64,000 nt of DNA from Acidobacteriota bacterium (GCA_021832085.1 JAKBLM010000016.1:16580-80579), one strand, 5' to 3'. Shown: positions 37,414-47,266, numbered from the stretch's first letter. Notes: a model not told the origin generated them from the letters alone. Made by a program: numbers and translations.

Positions 37414-38685
37414 TCAGTCTCCGCGCGCCGCGGTCCCGGTCGCCTGCCCGCTGCCCGTCTGCCCGATCACCGCGCGGACTTCCTCGTCGGTCAGAACGCG
37501 TGAAGCCTGCTTCGCGGCCTGGAAGATCCGGTCAACCACCTCGTCGCGTGGTTCCATGCCGTGTTTTTCGAGCCAGTAGATCACGTTCGATCGCCCGCTG
37601 AGCGGCCCGATCTCGATCACCTGCTCCAGGCCAAACAGGTGCGACGGCACGCCGCTGTAGACCGAATTCGCCAGCATCACATTGCCCTTGCGGAACGCCT
37701 TGATGATCGCCGCGGCGTGCACCCCGGTCGAGGTGCGGAACGCATCGTGCCCCACCACGGGATAGTTCGTCGGGATCGCGGTATGCGTCGCGCGCGAAGT
37801 CGTTTCCGCGTATTCCTTCAGACGGCTCAGGTCCCGATCGATCAGCCCCATCAGCCGAAGATTCACCAGCATCAGTTCCATCGGCGTATTGCCCACGCGC
37901 TCGCCGAGCGAAATCGCTGCCGCGTGCACCTGGTCGGCGCCCGCGGCGATAGCGGCCAGCGAATTGGCGATCGAAAGCCCGCGATCGTTGTGACCATGCC
38001 AATCGACGCGGATCGTGCGCCCCAGCGGTGCGACGATTTCGTCGACGACGAATTTCACCAGGTTGTAGGCGCCGCGCGGCGTGGCGTGGCCCACCGTGTC
38101 GCACAGCACCACCGACTCGGCCCCGCTATCGATCGCCGTTTTGTAGAGCCGCTTCACCGTTGCCGGGTCGGTGCGCATCGTGTCTTCGGTCACGTACATC
38201 ACCCGCAGCCCGAGCGAGCGGGCAAAGCCGACGGCGTGCTCGGTGGTGCGTTGCAAGTGCTCCACCGTCCAATCCTCCACCAATCTCCGGATCGGCGACG
38301 AGCCTAGAAACGTCGCCGCTTCGATGGCGATGCCGGCGCGCTCGGAAATTTCGGCGATCGGCCGGATATCGGCCTCGACGGTGCGCGCGGCGCAATTGGG
38401 CCGGATCTTCAGTTTCGATTTGACGATCTCTTTCGCCAGCGCTTCAGTATCGGCGTACGCACGCGGCCCGGCGCCCGGCAGCCCGATGTTCACCATCTCG
38501 ATGCCGAGCGCTTCCATCAGGTGCAGGATCTTGATCTTTTCCTCGATCGGCGGATCGAAGACGGAGGGATTTTGCAAGCCGTCCCGCAGAGTCTCATCGT
38601 CGAGCGTGACCTTGCGTCCCGGCGCGATTTCCGGGCCGGTGTGCACGTTCCAGTCGAAAACCAGTTCGCCGAGTTCGTTGTCCAT
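37414..38685 (-). CDS. 2-isopropylmalate/homocitrate synthase-like (DRE-TIM) enzyme
   Basis: 423 residues from ATG 38685, which has GGAGGAG six bases upstream. The HMGL-like TIM barrel shows DDETLRDGLQNPS (metal and catalytic Arg) and DWHGHNDRGLSIANS (metal His pair). TSTGVHAAAIIKA follows in the LeuA-type second region. The regulatory LeuA dimer domain of full-length 2-isopropylmalate synthase (over 500 residues) is absent. It could therefore be a leucine-insensitive LeuA, a homocitrate synthase or an Re-citrate-like synthase. leuCD lies 5 kb away on the other strand, which gives only weak support for a leucine role. Confidence 0.85.
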   Translation of the reverse strand: MDNELGELVFDWNVHTGPEIAPGRKVTLDDETLRDGLQNPSVFDPPIEEKIKILHLMEALGIEMVNIGLPGAGPRAYADTEALAKEIVKSKLKIRPNCAARTVEADIRPIAEISERAGIAIEAATFLGSSPIRRLVEDWTVEHLQRTTEHAVGFARSLGLRVMYVTEDTMRTDPATVKRLYKTAIDSGAESVVLCDTVGHATPRGAYNLVKFVVDEIVAPLGRTIRVDWHGHNDRGLSIANSLAAIAAGADQVHAAAISLGERVGNTPMELMLVNLRLMGLIDRDLSRLKEYAETTSRATHTAIPTNYPVVGHDAFRTSTGVHAAAIIKAFRKGNVMLANSVYSGVPSHLFGLEQVIEIGPLSGRSNVIYWLEKHGMEPRDEVVDRIFQAAKQASRVLTDEEVRAVIGQTGSGQATGTAARGD

Positions 38686-38796
38686 CGCCATCTCCTCCGC
38701 GGCCCGGGAAGCGGCCGGCGCCACGATCCGTTTGGAAAATCAGGCTATCGCTTGCTGCCTAGCTTAACCCCTGCGCGGCTCGCCAGGCTCGCCGAA

Positions 38797-40368
38797 TCAG
38801 TGGGGGCGTTCCCGGTAGTGGCACCAGGCGTTGCGAACGCCACGCCATCGCGCCGCCGGCTTTGCGCCAAATAGCGCCTGGAAAACGCCGTCGGCCAGCT
38901 CGATGACTCCGGCATCATAAGGGAACCACCACGGCTTCTTCCCGCGCGGAAACAGGTCGCTGGCGACGTATTTTACTTGAGCCATTTCGAGCAGCCCAAA
39001 GCGCGAATGCGTCCGTCCCCAGCCGCTCGCCGCGCGTCCGCCGTGCGGCGCTTCGGTGATCCCGTAGCAGCTCATCACGTCGTTGACCATCACCGATCCA
39101 CTGCGCAGCTGCCGCGCAATCGCCTCGCCCCGCGCGCGGTCCCGCGTCCACACGCTCGCCCCCAGCCCGAAGAGGCTCTCGTTCGCCAGCCGCACCGCCT
39201 CTTCGCCGTCGGCCACTCCCTGAATCGCCAGTACGGGACCGAAAGTTTCCTCCTGCATCAGCAGCATCGACGAATCGACGCCGCTCACCACCGTCGGCTC
39301 GAAGAACAGTGGTCCGCAATCGGGCCGACGCCGCCCGCCGCAGAGAATCCGCGCGCCGCGTCTGGTCGCATCCTCGAGTTGCCGCTCGACGCGCTCGATC
39401 TGCCGCCGCCGGATCAGCGGACCGACGTCCACGTTGGGATCGAGTCCCGGGCCCAGCCGCAGCTGTTTCGTCTTTTCCACGCAGAGCTGAGTGAATCGCT
39501 CCAGCGCGCCCGGCTCGACGTAGACGCGCTCGACCGAGAGGCACGCCTGTCCGCAATTCGTGCAGCTGCCCCACACCGCCCCGCTCGAAGCCACCTCGAG
39601 ATCGGCGTCGGCGAGAACGATCATCGCGTCCTTGCCGCCCAGTTCGAGCACAGAAGGGATCAGCCGCCGGCCGCATGCCTCGGCCACCTTTTGCCCGCTC
39701 GCGACGCTTCCGGTGAAGACGACCTTGTCCGGGCGGGCCTCAATCAGCGCCTGGCCCAGCGCGCCGGGCCCCTGGATCACCTGCACCATGTCCACCGGCA
39801 GGCCCGCCTGGTCGAAAAGCTCGCCGAGCAACGCACCACACCACGGCACCAGCTCCGACGGCTTGATGATGACGGCGTTTCCTGCTGCCAGCGCCGGAAC
39901 CGCCGCCGTCACCGGAATGGCGATCGGATAGTTCCACGGCGCGATCACGGCGACGATCCCGTAGGGCTCGGAGACGAGCCGCGCCCGCTTGCCCTTGAAA
40001 ATGGGGTTGTGGTGCCGGACGCGCTCCTCACCGAGAATCCGCGCCGCGTAGCGCGCATGCCAGCGAATCGAATCGAGCGAAACCAGCACGTCGGAAAACA
40101 GGGCTTCGGCCAGCGGCTTGCCGTTTTCCCGCGTGACCACTTCCGCGATTTCCCGCCGCCGCCTCTCGAATACGCCGGCGAGTGCCTCCAGCCGCTTCGC
40201 CCGTTCCGCCACCGGCAGCGCGGCCCACTCCCGCTGCGCGCGGCGCGCATGTTCGAGCCGGCGCGGCAGCTCTTCCGCCGGCGTCACTTCAAAGCGGCCA
40301 ATCAGCTCCTCCGTCGCCGGATCGATCGAATCGAGATACGCCAGTGCGGGGGCAAACTGATCGGGCAT
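38797..40368 (-). CDS. Aldehyde dehydrogenase (succinate-semialdehyde/coniferyl type)
   Basis: About 523 residues from ATG 40368 (MPDQFAPALAYLDSIDPATE); an ATG at 40422 would add 18 residues. ALDH motifs: VIAPWNYPIAIPVTAAVPAL, FTGSVASGQKVAEACG, LELGGKDAMIVLADADLEVA (base Glu) and SCTNCGQACLSVERVYVEPG (catalytic Cys). GRTHSRFGLLEMAQVKYVA is the C-terminal signature of the calB/coniferyl-aldehyde branch. A 60-residue C-terminal tail (PWWFPYDAGVIELADGVFQA) is longer than in standard ALDHs and recalls membrane-associated fatty aldehyde dehydrogenases. It lies between truA and the LeuA-like gene on one strand. Confidence 0.92.
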   Translation of the reverse strand: MPDQFAPALAYLDSIDPATEELIGRFEVTPAEELPRRLEHARRAQREWAALPVAERAKRLEALAGVFERRRREIAEVVTRENGKPLAEALFSDVLVSLDSIRWHARYAARILGEERVRHHNPIFKGKRARLVSEPYGIVAVIAPWNYPIAIPVTAAVPALAAGNAVIIKPSELVPWCGALLGELFDQAGLPVDMVQVIQGPGALGQALIEARPDKVVFTGSVASGQKVAEACGRRLIPSVLELGGKDAMIVLADADLEVASSGAVWGSCTNCGQACLSVERVYVEPGALERFTQLCVEKTKQLRLGPGLDPNVDVGPLIRRRQIERVERQLEDATRRGARILCGGRRRPDCGPLFFEPTVVSGVDSSMLLMQEETFGPVLAIQGVADGEEAVRLANESLFGLGASVWTRDRARGEAIARQLRSGSVMVNDVMSCYGITEAPHGGRAASGWGRTHSRFGLLEMAQVKYVASDLFPRGKKPWWFPYDAGVIELADGVFQALFGAKPAARWRGVRNAWCHYRERPH

Positions 40369-40434
40369 CACCACGGGATCTTCCTGTCGGTGGGTTCTTT
40401 CGGAGTTTCGAGCTTTCTTCACCCGTCGCCTGCT

Positions 40435-41283
40435 TCACGGAATGACGATGCGCCAGGGCTCGTCATACTCCACTGAAACCAATGCCAGCCCTTGCGGCGG
40501 CACGGTCGGGCCCGAACGCGAGCGGTCACGCAGGGCAAACAGCTCGCGCACATTTTCCGGCGTCAGCCGGCCACGCCCCACTTCCAGCAGCGTGCCTACC
40601 AGCTTCCGCACCATATGGCGAAGAAACGATTTCCCGCGAACCGTGTAGACCAACTCTTCCCAGCGCTCTTCTCCGGCAATCTTTGCCTGTGAGCCCCCTG
40701 GCTTGGCAACAGGCGGGCCGAACGACGGCGACGGCCGGCCCTCGATTTCCGACCGGAGAATTTCCCGCATCGGATTCACTTCCCTTTCATCGGCTTCCGC
40801 CCCAGGTGACGCCGCGAAGGAACTGAAGTCGTGGTCGCCTTCGAAAATCCGGGCTGCCTCGGCCATGGCGTCTTCATCGAGCGGAAACGGGTAATGCAGC
40901 GCGTAGGCGCGGTCGAACGGGCTGAGTACACGCCCGCGAAAAATCCGGTATTGATAGGTCTTGGCCAGCGCGTTCCAGCGCGCGTGGAAATGCCCGTCAA
41001 CCTCCTCGGCTTCGAGCACGCGGATGGCCGGCGGCAGCAGCGCGTTGAAGGCCCGCTGAAATTCCTCTGGGTCGAGCCGTGTATCGGCCTTGAAATTCGC
41101 CACCTGGCCCAAAGCGTGCACGCCCGCGTCGGTGCGCCCCGCGCCCTGAACCGTGGTCCGCGTGCCAACCAGGCGCTCGACCACTTCGCTCAGCGCTCCC
41201 TGAATGGTTGGCCGGCCGGGCTGGATTTGCCAGCCGTGAAAATCGGTGCCGTCATAGGCGATCGTAAGCTTGATGTTTTTCAT
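40435..41283 (-). CDS. truA: tRNA pseudouridine(38-40) synthase
   Basis: A 282-residue TruA. The protein begins MKNIKLTIAYDGTDFHGWQ, so the start is at 41283 although the frame is open far upstream. VQGAGRTDAGVHALGQVANF carries the catalytic Asp (GRTDAGVH), and RHMVRKLVGTLLEVGRG is the C-terminal signature. It converts U38-U40 in the anticodon stem of many tRNAs. A small insertion (SPSFGPPVAKPGGSQAKIAG, about residues 195-215) is not usual. It is 184 bases downstream of pyrE. Confidence 0.96.
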   Translation of the reverse strand: MKNIKLTIAYDGTDFHGWQIQPGRPTIQGALSEVVERLVGTRTTVQGAGRTDAGVHALGQVANFKADTRLDPEEFQRAFNALLPPAIRVLEAEEVDGHFHARWNALAKTYQYRIFRGRVLSPFDRAYALHYPFPLDEDAMAEAARIFEGDHDFSSFAASPGAEADEREVNPMREILRSEIEGRPSPSFGPPVAKPGGSQAKIAGEERWEELVYTVRGKSFLRHMVRKLVGTLLEVGRGRLTPENVRELFALRDRSRSGPTVPPQGLALVSVEYDEPWRIVIP

Positions 41284-41467
41284 CTGACCGGCCGGAAACC
41301 TCTCGCCAGTGGCGGGCAGGCACGAAAGCGGCGGCAGCATTCCATGCGGGAAGCCTTTTTCAATCCAGGGTCTTGAGCGTCGGGAGGTCAGTCTCTTGAG
41401 CCGCGTTAGTGAAGAATCCGAGGCCTCAGTCCCTGAAGGTGGCGCTCCAAAAATCTGGCAACGGGTC

Positions 41468-42055
41468 CTAACGCGTTGCTTCCTTGAAACGGCTGCCCGG
41501 CCGCACGGCCGTGCCGCCGGCGCGGCAGAGCGGGCAGTTGTCTGGCTCGTAGTTGGGAAGCGAAATTTCCAGCAGCGCAAACGCCGGAACCTTCCAGCTT
41601 AGGCTGCCGCCGCTGCGATCCACCAGCGCCCCGAGCGCCACAACGCGCCCGCCCGCTGCTTCCACCACCTCAATGCCTTCGCGCGTCGATTTTCCCGTCG
41701 TCCACACGTCCTCAATCACCAGGATTCGTTCGCTCGGCTGGATCTCAAATCCCCTCCGCAGCGCCATCCCGCCGTTTGCATCCCGTTCGACGAAGAGTGC
41801 GCGTACGCCCAGAGCCCGCGCCACTTCATGACCCAGGATCAGCCCTCCCAACGCAAGCGAAACCACCGCATCGATCTCAATCCCTCGAAAACGCTCCGCC
41901 AGCGCGCGGCCGAGTGCTTCGGCATGCTTCGGGTACGCCAGAACCAGGGCGCATTGCACGTACGTCTGCCCATGGCGACCGGAGGAGAGCACGAAGTGCC
42001 CGTGCCGCACGGCACCGGCTTCTGCGAGCAGCCTTTCGATCTCTTCAGTTCTCAT
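41468..42055 (-). CDS. pyrE: Orotate phosphoribosyltransferase
   Basis: A 195-residue type I phosphoribosyltransferase making OMP from orotate and PRPP. VLSSGRHGQTYVQCALVL binds orotate and RILVIEDVWTTGKSTREGIE is the PRPP loop. The C-terminus contains a CPLC motif (PDNCPLCRAGG), absent from enterobacterial PyrE but seen in other clades. The start is ATG 42055; the frame extends upstream without family similarity. No Shine-Dalgarno precedes it, and a good promoter ends about 12 bases upstream, so the mRNA may be nearly leaderless. Together with carAB it covers two non-adjacent pyrimidine steps. Confidence 0.95.
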   Translation of the reverse strand: MRTEEIERLLAEAGAVRHGHFVLSSGRHGQTYVQCALVLAYPKHAEALGRALAERFRGIEIDAVVSLALGGLILGHEVARALGVRALFVERDANGGMALRRGFEIQPSERILVIEDVWTTGKSTREGIEVVEAAGGRVVALGALVDRSGGSLSWKVPAFALLEISLPNYEPDNCPLCRAGGTAVRPGSRFKEATR

Positions 42056-42452
42056 GGTATTGCATGACTTTACGGGGCTTACGTGTGCGGTGTCAACCCT
42101 GCCTTGACGCCTCCCATCCGCTTCTTTCTTCGTCAACATTCTCACTCGCAGAACCCTCCTCCCGTAACGGGGATCCCGACAACTGGATGACCACGCAACG
42201 GGACCCTCCCGTTGATTCTGCCGGTGCGCCGCGTCGCATTCACTGTCCGATTCCGAACGGTCGCGTTCCGCAGGCGGGCGCACCGGCGTCCATCTGCATC
42301 GAGGTCAGCTCGTAAGCCTTTCCGTTTCAGACGCAAACGGCTCGCCCGCTGGCAATAAGTGTGCAAGGCTTCCTGAGGAGCAAGCACAAATAGAGCAAAA
42401 CTGCTCCTCCCGGGCGAGCATCCCGGTCGAGAGTCGAGAAAGAAGGAACGCA
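42056..42452. other. Divergent intergenic region between pyrE and the ADOP permease
   Basis: 397 bases with no convincing gene. It holds the pyrE promoter at its left end and a GAAGGAA ribosome binding site for the permease at its right end. The frames that remain open here are short and lack family features. Confidence 0.5.
42067..42096 (-). promoter_or_regulatory. Candidate promoter for pyrE
   Basis: A consensus TTGACA followed after 18 bases by TAAAGT on the minus strand. The -10 ends 12 bases before the pyrE ATG, which suggests transcription starting within a few bases of the start codon. Confidence 0.5.
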
Positions 42453-44933
42453 ATGAAGGGCTTGTGGCGGGACATGCGCATGGGCCTGCGGTCGCTGGTG
42501 CGGATCCCGGGCTTTGCGGCAATATCCATCCTCACCCTGGCGCTGGGAATTGGGGCGAACACGGCAATTTTCAGCGTCGTGAACAGCGTCCTCCTGCACC
42601 CGTTGCCCTACCCTCATCCCGGCCGCATCGTCGCCCTCTACACCACGGACCCCCGGCACAACTCCTTTAGCGGCCGCTTTTCCTACTCGATGTTTCGCCA
42701 GTTGCAAAGCACCGTTCGCCCGCTCGGCCAAACGGCTGCCTATTTCCCTTGGCCATTCACCCTCACACGGCCCAGTGAGCCGAGCACGGTATTCGGCGTG
42801 GCCGCGAGTTCTAATTTCTTTTCCCTGCTCGGCATTCGCCCGATGCTCGGCCGCCTCTACACCGCCGCCGAGCAGCAGGGCGCGCGCCCCGTGGTTTTGA
42901 TCAGCGAACATTTGTGGCGCACGCGCTTCCACCGTGACCCCTCGATTGTCGGCAAGCCGCTCGAACTCGACCTCCATCCCTACACCATTGTTGGTGTCCT
43001 GCCGTCTTCCTTGCGGTTTCCCATGTTGCCCGGCGTACCCGACGTTTGGCTCCCGCTTTCGCCCACCAGTTTGAGCGCGATGCTCTCGGCGATTTCCGGC
43101 TCCTTGCAGAGTGCTTTGCCGAGTTTGCATTCCTCCCAACTCAGTCCCACGCAGCTCTCGGTACTGAATCTGGTTGGCCGGCTGGCGCCCGGACGCACCG
43201 CGGCGCAGATGCAGGCCGCTGCACAGCCTGTGGCCAGGCAGTTCGTCGAGCAGGACCCAGACGAATACGCGGGCACCGGAATCCGCGTCGCCCCGCTCGC
43301 CCACGAAGTTGAAAAAGGCTATCGCACCGCCCTCCTGCTGCTTTTCGGCGCAGTGGGCCTGGTGCTGCTGATCGCCTGTGCCAACGTGGCGAATCTGATG
43401 GTGGCACGTATCACCGCGCGCGAGCGCGAGATGGCCCTGCGCATGGCGCTCGGCGCCGGCAAAGGGCGAATCGTTCGCCAGATGCTCGTCGAAAGTGTGG
43501 AGCTTTCTCTCGCCGGTGGAATCGCTGGCGTCTACTTGGCCTATCTCACCGTCACCAACCTCGGTCATTTCATCCCCCCGACCTTCGGCCAGGTGCGTGG
43601 TGCCACGTTGGACGGGCAAGTCCTGGTTTTTGCCGCGGCAGTTTCGCTCGCCGCCGGCATGCTCTTCGGTTCGTTTCCGGTCTGGGGTATCGCCGATCTG
43701 AAAGTCTTCGAAACGCTCAAGGAGGGTGGCCGAGGTTCGAGCGGTGGCGGCTCGGGCCGGCGCCTGCGCAACGGCCTCGCAATTGCCGAGGTGGCCCTGG
43801 CCGTGATTCTGCTCGTAGGTTCCGGCCTATTGCTCCGCAGCTTTGTTCATGTCATCTCGGTTAATCCTGGCTACGATCCCCAGGGCGTTTTGCTCGCCCA
43901 GTTGAATCTGCCTACGCATACCTACTCGAAGCCGGAACAATGGAGCAGTTTCGTCACCACTGCGCTCGAGCGCCTGCGGGCCGAACCGGGTGTTCAGGAA
44001 GCCGTCGCGGTCGTCACCCCACCAGTCGCCAAAGACCACATTGGAATTGCGTCTTCCTACAACGTCGTCGGCCACCCGCTTCCCCCAGACGAGCAGCCGC
44101 AGGCCGACGTCCTTCCTGTTAGCCCTGGCTATTTCCGCCTCATGCACATTCCGCTGCTTCGTGGCCGCGCTTTCAACAGCACCGACCTGCAGGGTTCGGC
44201 ACGCGTTTGCATCGTGAGCCGGCGCCTGGCCGACGAGCAGTTTGCCGGAACCAGCCTGCTCGGGCAGCGCCTCGCGTTCACGAAAATGGGCAGTGGCTGC
44301 GAAATCGTCGGCGAAGTCGGTGACGTGTTGCAGGGCTCGCTCACCGGCAAGCCGACCCCTGCGATCTACATCCCCTTCGCCCAATTCCCGTTTCCCGACG
44401 TCAGTTTCCTCGTCCGTACCCCACTCGATCCCGCCAGCGTCACTCCGGCTGTCCGCAGCGCGCTTCACGACGCCGCTCCCGGTGTCCCCGTGAATTCCGT
44501 CGATTCCCTTGCCCAGTTGCTGAGCGGCACAACTGCCCAGCAGCGCTTCCGCACCCTCCTCGTCGGCATGTTTGCGGGTCTCGCCATTCTGCTTGCCGCG
44601 GTGGGGATCTCCGGCGTGCTCGGCTATTCGGTCAGCCGCCGCACGCAGGAGATCGGCGTCCGGATGGCGCTCGGCGCCACGCCTCGCGACGTGCTACGCG
44701 CCGTGCTCCGCGAAGGTTTGCGCCTGGTCGCCATCGGCGCGGTCGTTGGCATCGGAGCGGCGCTGGCCCTCACGCGCTTCATGCGCAGCCTGCTCTACGG
44801 CATTGGCCCGAACGATCTCGCCACCTATCTCGGCGTCGCACTCCTGCTGCTCATCGTGGCGCTCCTGGCCTGCGCGCTCCCCGCCCTGCGCGCCTCCCGA
44901 ATTGATCCCAACGTCGCCTTGAGGTACGAATGA
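42453..44933 (+). CDS. ADOP-type duplicated MacB/FtsX permease
   Basis: An 826-residue inner-membrane protein with two MacB_PCD-FtsX units. Each unit has one membrane segment, a periplasmic domain and a three-helix FtsX bundle. Unit 1 begins GFAAISILTLALGIGANTAI and has TAREREMALRMALGAG; unit 2 begins about residue 430 (LRNGLAIAEVALAVILLVGS) and has SRRTQEIGVRMALGA. This is the acidobacterial duplicated orphan permease (ADOP) architecture, which lacks its own ATPase gene, as here. The role is presumed efflux or mechanotransmission; the substrate is unknown. The TolC gene follows after 132 bases and is probably cotranscribed. Confidence 0.92.
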   Translation: MKGLWRDMRMGLRSLVRIPGFAAISILTLALGIGANTAIFSVVNSVLLHPLPYPHPGRIVALYTTDPRHNSFSGRFSYSMFRQLQSTVRPLGQTAAYFPWPFTLTRPSEPSTVFGVAASSNFFSLLGIRPMLGRLYTAAEQQGARPVVLISEHLWRTRFHRDPSIVGKPLELDLHPYTIVGVLPSSLRFPMLPGVPDVWLPLSPTSLSAMLSAISGSLQSALPSLHSSQLSPTQLSVLNLVGRLAPGRTAAQMQAAAQPVARQFVEQDPDEYAGTGIRVAPLAHEVEKGYRTALLLLFGAVGLVLLIACANVANLMVARITAREREMALRMALGAGKGRIVRQMLVESVELSLAGGIAGVYLAYLTVTNLGHFIPPTFGQVRGATLDGQVLVFAAAVSLAAGMLFGSFPVWGIADLKVFETLKEGGRGSSGGGSGRRLRNGLAIAEVALAVILLVGSGLLLRSFVHVISVNPGYDPQGVLLAQLNLPTHTYSKPEQWSSFVTTALERLRAEPGVQEAVAVVTPPVAKDHIGIASSYNVVGHPLPPDEQPQADVLPVSPGYFRLMHIPLLRGRAFNSTDLQGSARVCIVSRRLADEQFAGTSLLGQRLAFTKMGSGCEIVGEVGDVLQGSLTGKPTPAIYIPFAQFPFPDVSFLVRTPLDPASVTPAVRSALHDAAPGVPVNSVDSLAQLLSGTTAQQRFRTLLVGMFAGLAILLAAVGISGVLGYSVSRRTQEIGVRMALGATPRDVLRAVLREGLRLVAIGAVVGIGAALALTRFMRSLLYGIGPNDLATYLGVALLLLIVALLACALPALRASRIDPNVALRYE

Positions 44934-45065
44934 CAGTTTGCAAGTACCCAAAAATCGGCCCACGAGGTGAAATTCCGGCAAATTCCGGAAACAAAAGCTC
45001 CCCGGGTCGCGTTCTATAGAAGTGCGAAGAAATGGCCAGAACCAAAATGTATCTCGGAGAGGGAA

Positions 45066-47069
45066 ATGAGGAAGAAGCCAGTCTATGCGATTATCGCCGT
45101 AACCCTGTCGTTGCTGCTGACGCTCGGAGCGCCGGTGGGGCTTGCCGCGCCGAATACCCCTTCGACCACTAAGCAGGCGGCCCAGACGCAGAGTCAGAAA
45201 CAGACGGCGACGCAGCCCAAGCCGACGATCACCCCGCTCACCGTTACCGCCGGCACGCAATATATGAAGGACATCCCCTGGTTCCCGAGATCGATCAGCG
45301 CCTACGTGCAGCGGTCGGTTCCGCAGCCGGTGCTCACAAACGCTCCCACGATCCAGCAGTTGATCCAACAGGGCAAACTGCAACTGAGCATGAAGGATGC
45401 CATTCGACTCGCGGTGGAAAACAATCTGGATATCGACATTCAGCGCTACACCACCTGGATCACCGACACCAACCTGCTTGCCGCCAGGGCCGGCACGTTG
45501 ACCAGGTTCGATCCCTTGGTTACCTCCAATCTCGGCTGGCAGCGCTCCTCCAGTCCGGTCAGCAACCCCTTCCTGTCCGGTACCGGCACCACTGCCATCA
45601 CCTCTCTCACTGACGTCAATTCGCAGGCGAACTTCGGGTATACCCAAGGCTTCCGCTCCGGCACCACGTTCAACTTGGCCTTCGACAACCTGCGCCAGTC
45701 CACTACCTCGCCTTCCACTTTCTTCAATCCGGCGGTCACTTCTTCCCTCTCGTTTGGTTTCCAGCAGAATTTGCTCAACGGCTTTGGTTTTCTTCCCAAT
45801 ATGCGTTACATCATCGAGGCCAAGTTCAACTCCAGGGCCGCGCGCTACAATCTCGCCAATGCAGTCATCACCGTCATCGCCAACGTCGAGACGGCCTATT
45901 GGAACCTCGTATACGCCATTGAAAACGTCAAGGTGCAGCAGACCACCGTCAACTGGGCCAAGAAGAACCTCGAGGCCACCAAGGCCCAGCTCCGTATCGG
46001 CACACTGGCCCAGCTCGATGTCGTTACCGCCGAATCCGAACTCGCAACCAACCAGCAAAACCTCATCGTTGCCGAAACGCAGGCTCAGACGGCGCAAACC
46101 ACGCTGCTCAACCTGATCACCCGCAATCCGATGGCCGCTGGCCTCGCCCATATCGACGTAGTCCCGACCGACAGCATCAATACCCCGCCTAAGGTCGACA
46201 TCATTCCCTATCGCGACGCGGTCCAGCAGGCTTGGCAGGATCGCCCCGATCTTCGCGCCCTGGAATTGGGTGTCAGGGTTGACAACGTCGAAGTCAAGGC
46301 CACTCGCAACGCCCTGCTGCCCAACCTCACTCTCTCCGGCAACTATTCCACCCAGGGCTTGGCCGGCAATGAGAAGTTCACCACCTCCACGCCCACCGCC
46401 TTCGGCCCCAACACCGAATCCCCGATTGTCAATGCCGACGGTAGTCCAGTGCTGATCAACGGGCAGCCCGTCTACGCCGGCACGCCCACCGAGTTCGCTA
46501 CCCAGGTCAGCACGCTCAATGCCGGCCTGCTCGACGCCTGGAATACCGTCATCAACAACAACTTCCCGACCTATTCCTTCGGTCTTACGCTCAGCCTCCC
46601 GATTCGCAACCGCAGCGCCCAGGCTGCCAATGCCAAGGCCCTGCTCACCCAGCGTCAGGCTCTGGTCCAGGTGCAGGCGCTCAAGAACAGCATTGCCGCC
46701 GCCGTCCGGAACGCGCAGGTCGGCATGCAGCAGGGCTTGGCTCGTGTCCAGGCTGCCGTCGAGGCCACCAGGCTCGCTCAGGAATCGCTCGATGCCGAGC
46801 AGAAGAAATTCCAGCTCGGTGTCGCCACCGATTACGACGTCATCCTCTACGCTCGCGACCTGGCCACCGCACAGGGCAATGAGATCCAGGCGAAAGCGGC
46901 GCTGCTCGAGGCTGTGGTCACGTTCAATCAATCGCTCGGCCGCACCCTCCGCGTCGACAATATCTCGATTTCCGATGCCGCCACCGGCCATGTGACTCGC
47001 CGGCCGTTGATTCCTGGCACCCCGATCCCGAACCTCGTGCAATCCTCTTTCCGGGTGGGCCAGCGCTAA
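45066..47069 (+). CDS. TolC-family outer-membrane efflux protein
   Basis: 667 residues from ATG 45066 ([11 protein letters not shown]hine-Dalgarno). A signal peptide (YAIIAVTLSLLLTLGAPVGLAA) is followed by two OEP repeats. One is at about residues 100-300 (MKDAIRLAVENNLDIDIQRY, then WAKKNLEATKAQLRIGTLAQLDVVTAE); the second is toward the C-terminus (LRALELGVRVDNVEVKATRN, then LDAEQKKFQLGVATDYDVIL). It forms trimeric channel-tunnels for type I export or efflux. An insertion of about 65 residues between the repeats (ESPIVNADGSPVLINGQPVY) is extra loop sequence. It likely works with the adjacent permease; no periplasmic adaptor is encoded here. Confidence 0.9.
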   Translation: MRKKPVYAIIAVTLSLLLTLGAPVGLAAPNTPSTTKQAAQTQSQKQTATQPKPTITPLTVTAGTQYMKDIPWFPRSISAYVQRSVPQPVLTNAPTIQQLIQQGKLQLSMKDAIRLAVENNLDIDIQRYTTWITDTNLLAARAGTLTRFDPLVTSNLGWQRSSSPVSNPFLSGTGTTAITSLTDVNSQANFGYTQGFRSGTTFNLAFDNLRQSTTSPSTFFNPAVTSSLSFGFQQNLLNGFGFLPNMRYIIEAKFNSRAARYNLANAVITVIANVETAYWNLVYAIENVKVQQTTVNWAKKNLEATKAQLRIGTLAQLDVVTAESELATNQQNLIVAETQAQTAQTTLLNLITRNPMAAGLAHIDVVPTDSINTPPKVDIIPYRDAVQQAWQDRPDLRALELGVRVDNVEVKATRNALLPNLTLSGNYSTQGLAGNEKFTTSTPTAFGPNTESPIVNADGSPVLINGQPVYAGTPTEFATQVSTLNAGLLDAWNTVINNNFPTYSFGLTLSLPIRNRSAQAANAKALLTQRQALVQVQALKNSIAAAVRNAQVGMQQGLARVQAAVEATRLAQESLDAEQKKFQLGVATDYDVILYARDLATAQGNEIQAKAALLEAVVTFNQSLGRTLRVDNISISDAATGHVTRRPLIPGTPIPNLVQSSFRVGQR

Positions 47070-47094
47070 CACCCGGCCCTCTTTTCCCCACCTG

Positions 47095-47141
47095 AACGGG
47101 CGGTGCGACGAGTGAAGATCGCACCGCCCGTTCTTTTTTTT
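47095..47141 (+). terminator. Strong rho-independent terminator after TolC
   Basis: A perfect 14-base stem (AACGGGCGGTGCGA with TCGCACCGCCCGTT), a 10-base loop and a run of eight Ts. It is the clearest terminator in the window and closes the permease-TolC unit 26 bases after the TolC stop. Confidence 0.92.
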
Positions 47142-47266
47142 CGTTGCGGCTCCGGTCATCTTCCCGTCCGAATTCGTTTGTCAACGCCATTGACTGGGGA
47201 TCCTGCAAGGCCCTTTCGTTTCGTTTTCTCCGGCGTTCCAGCCGCGAAACCGGCCTCCATGGCAGC

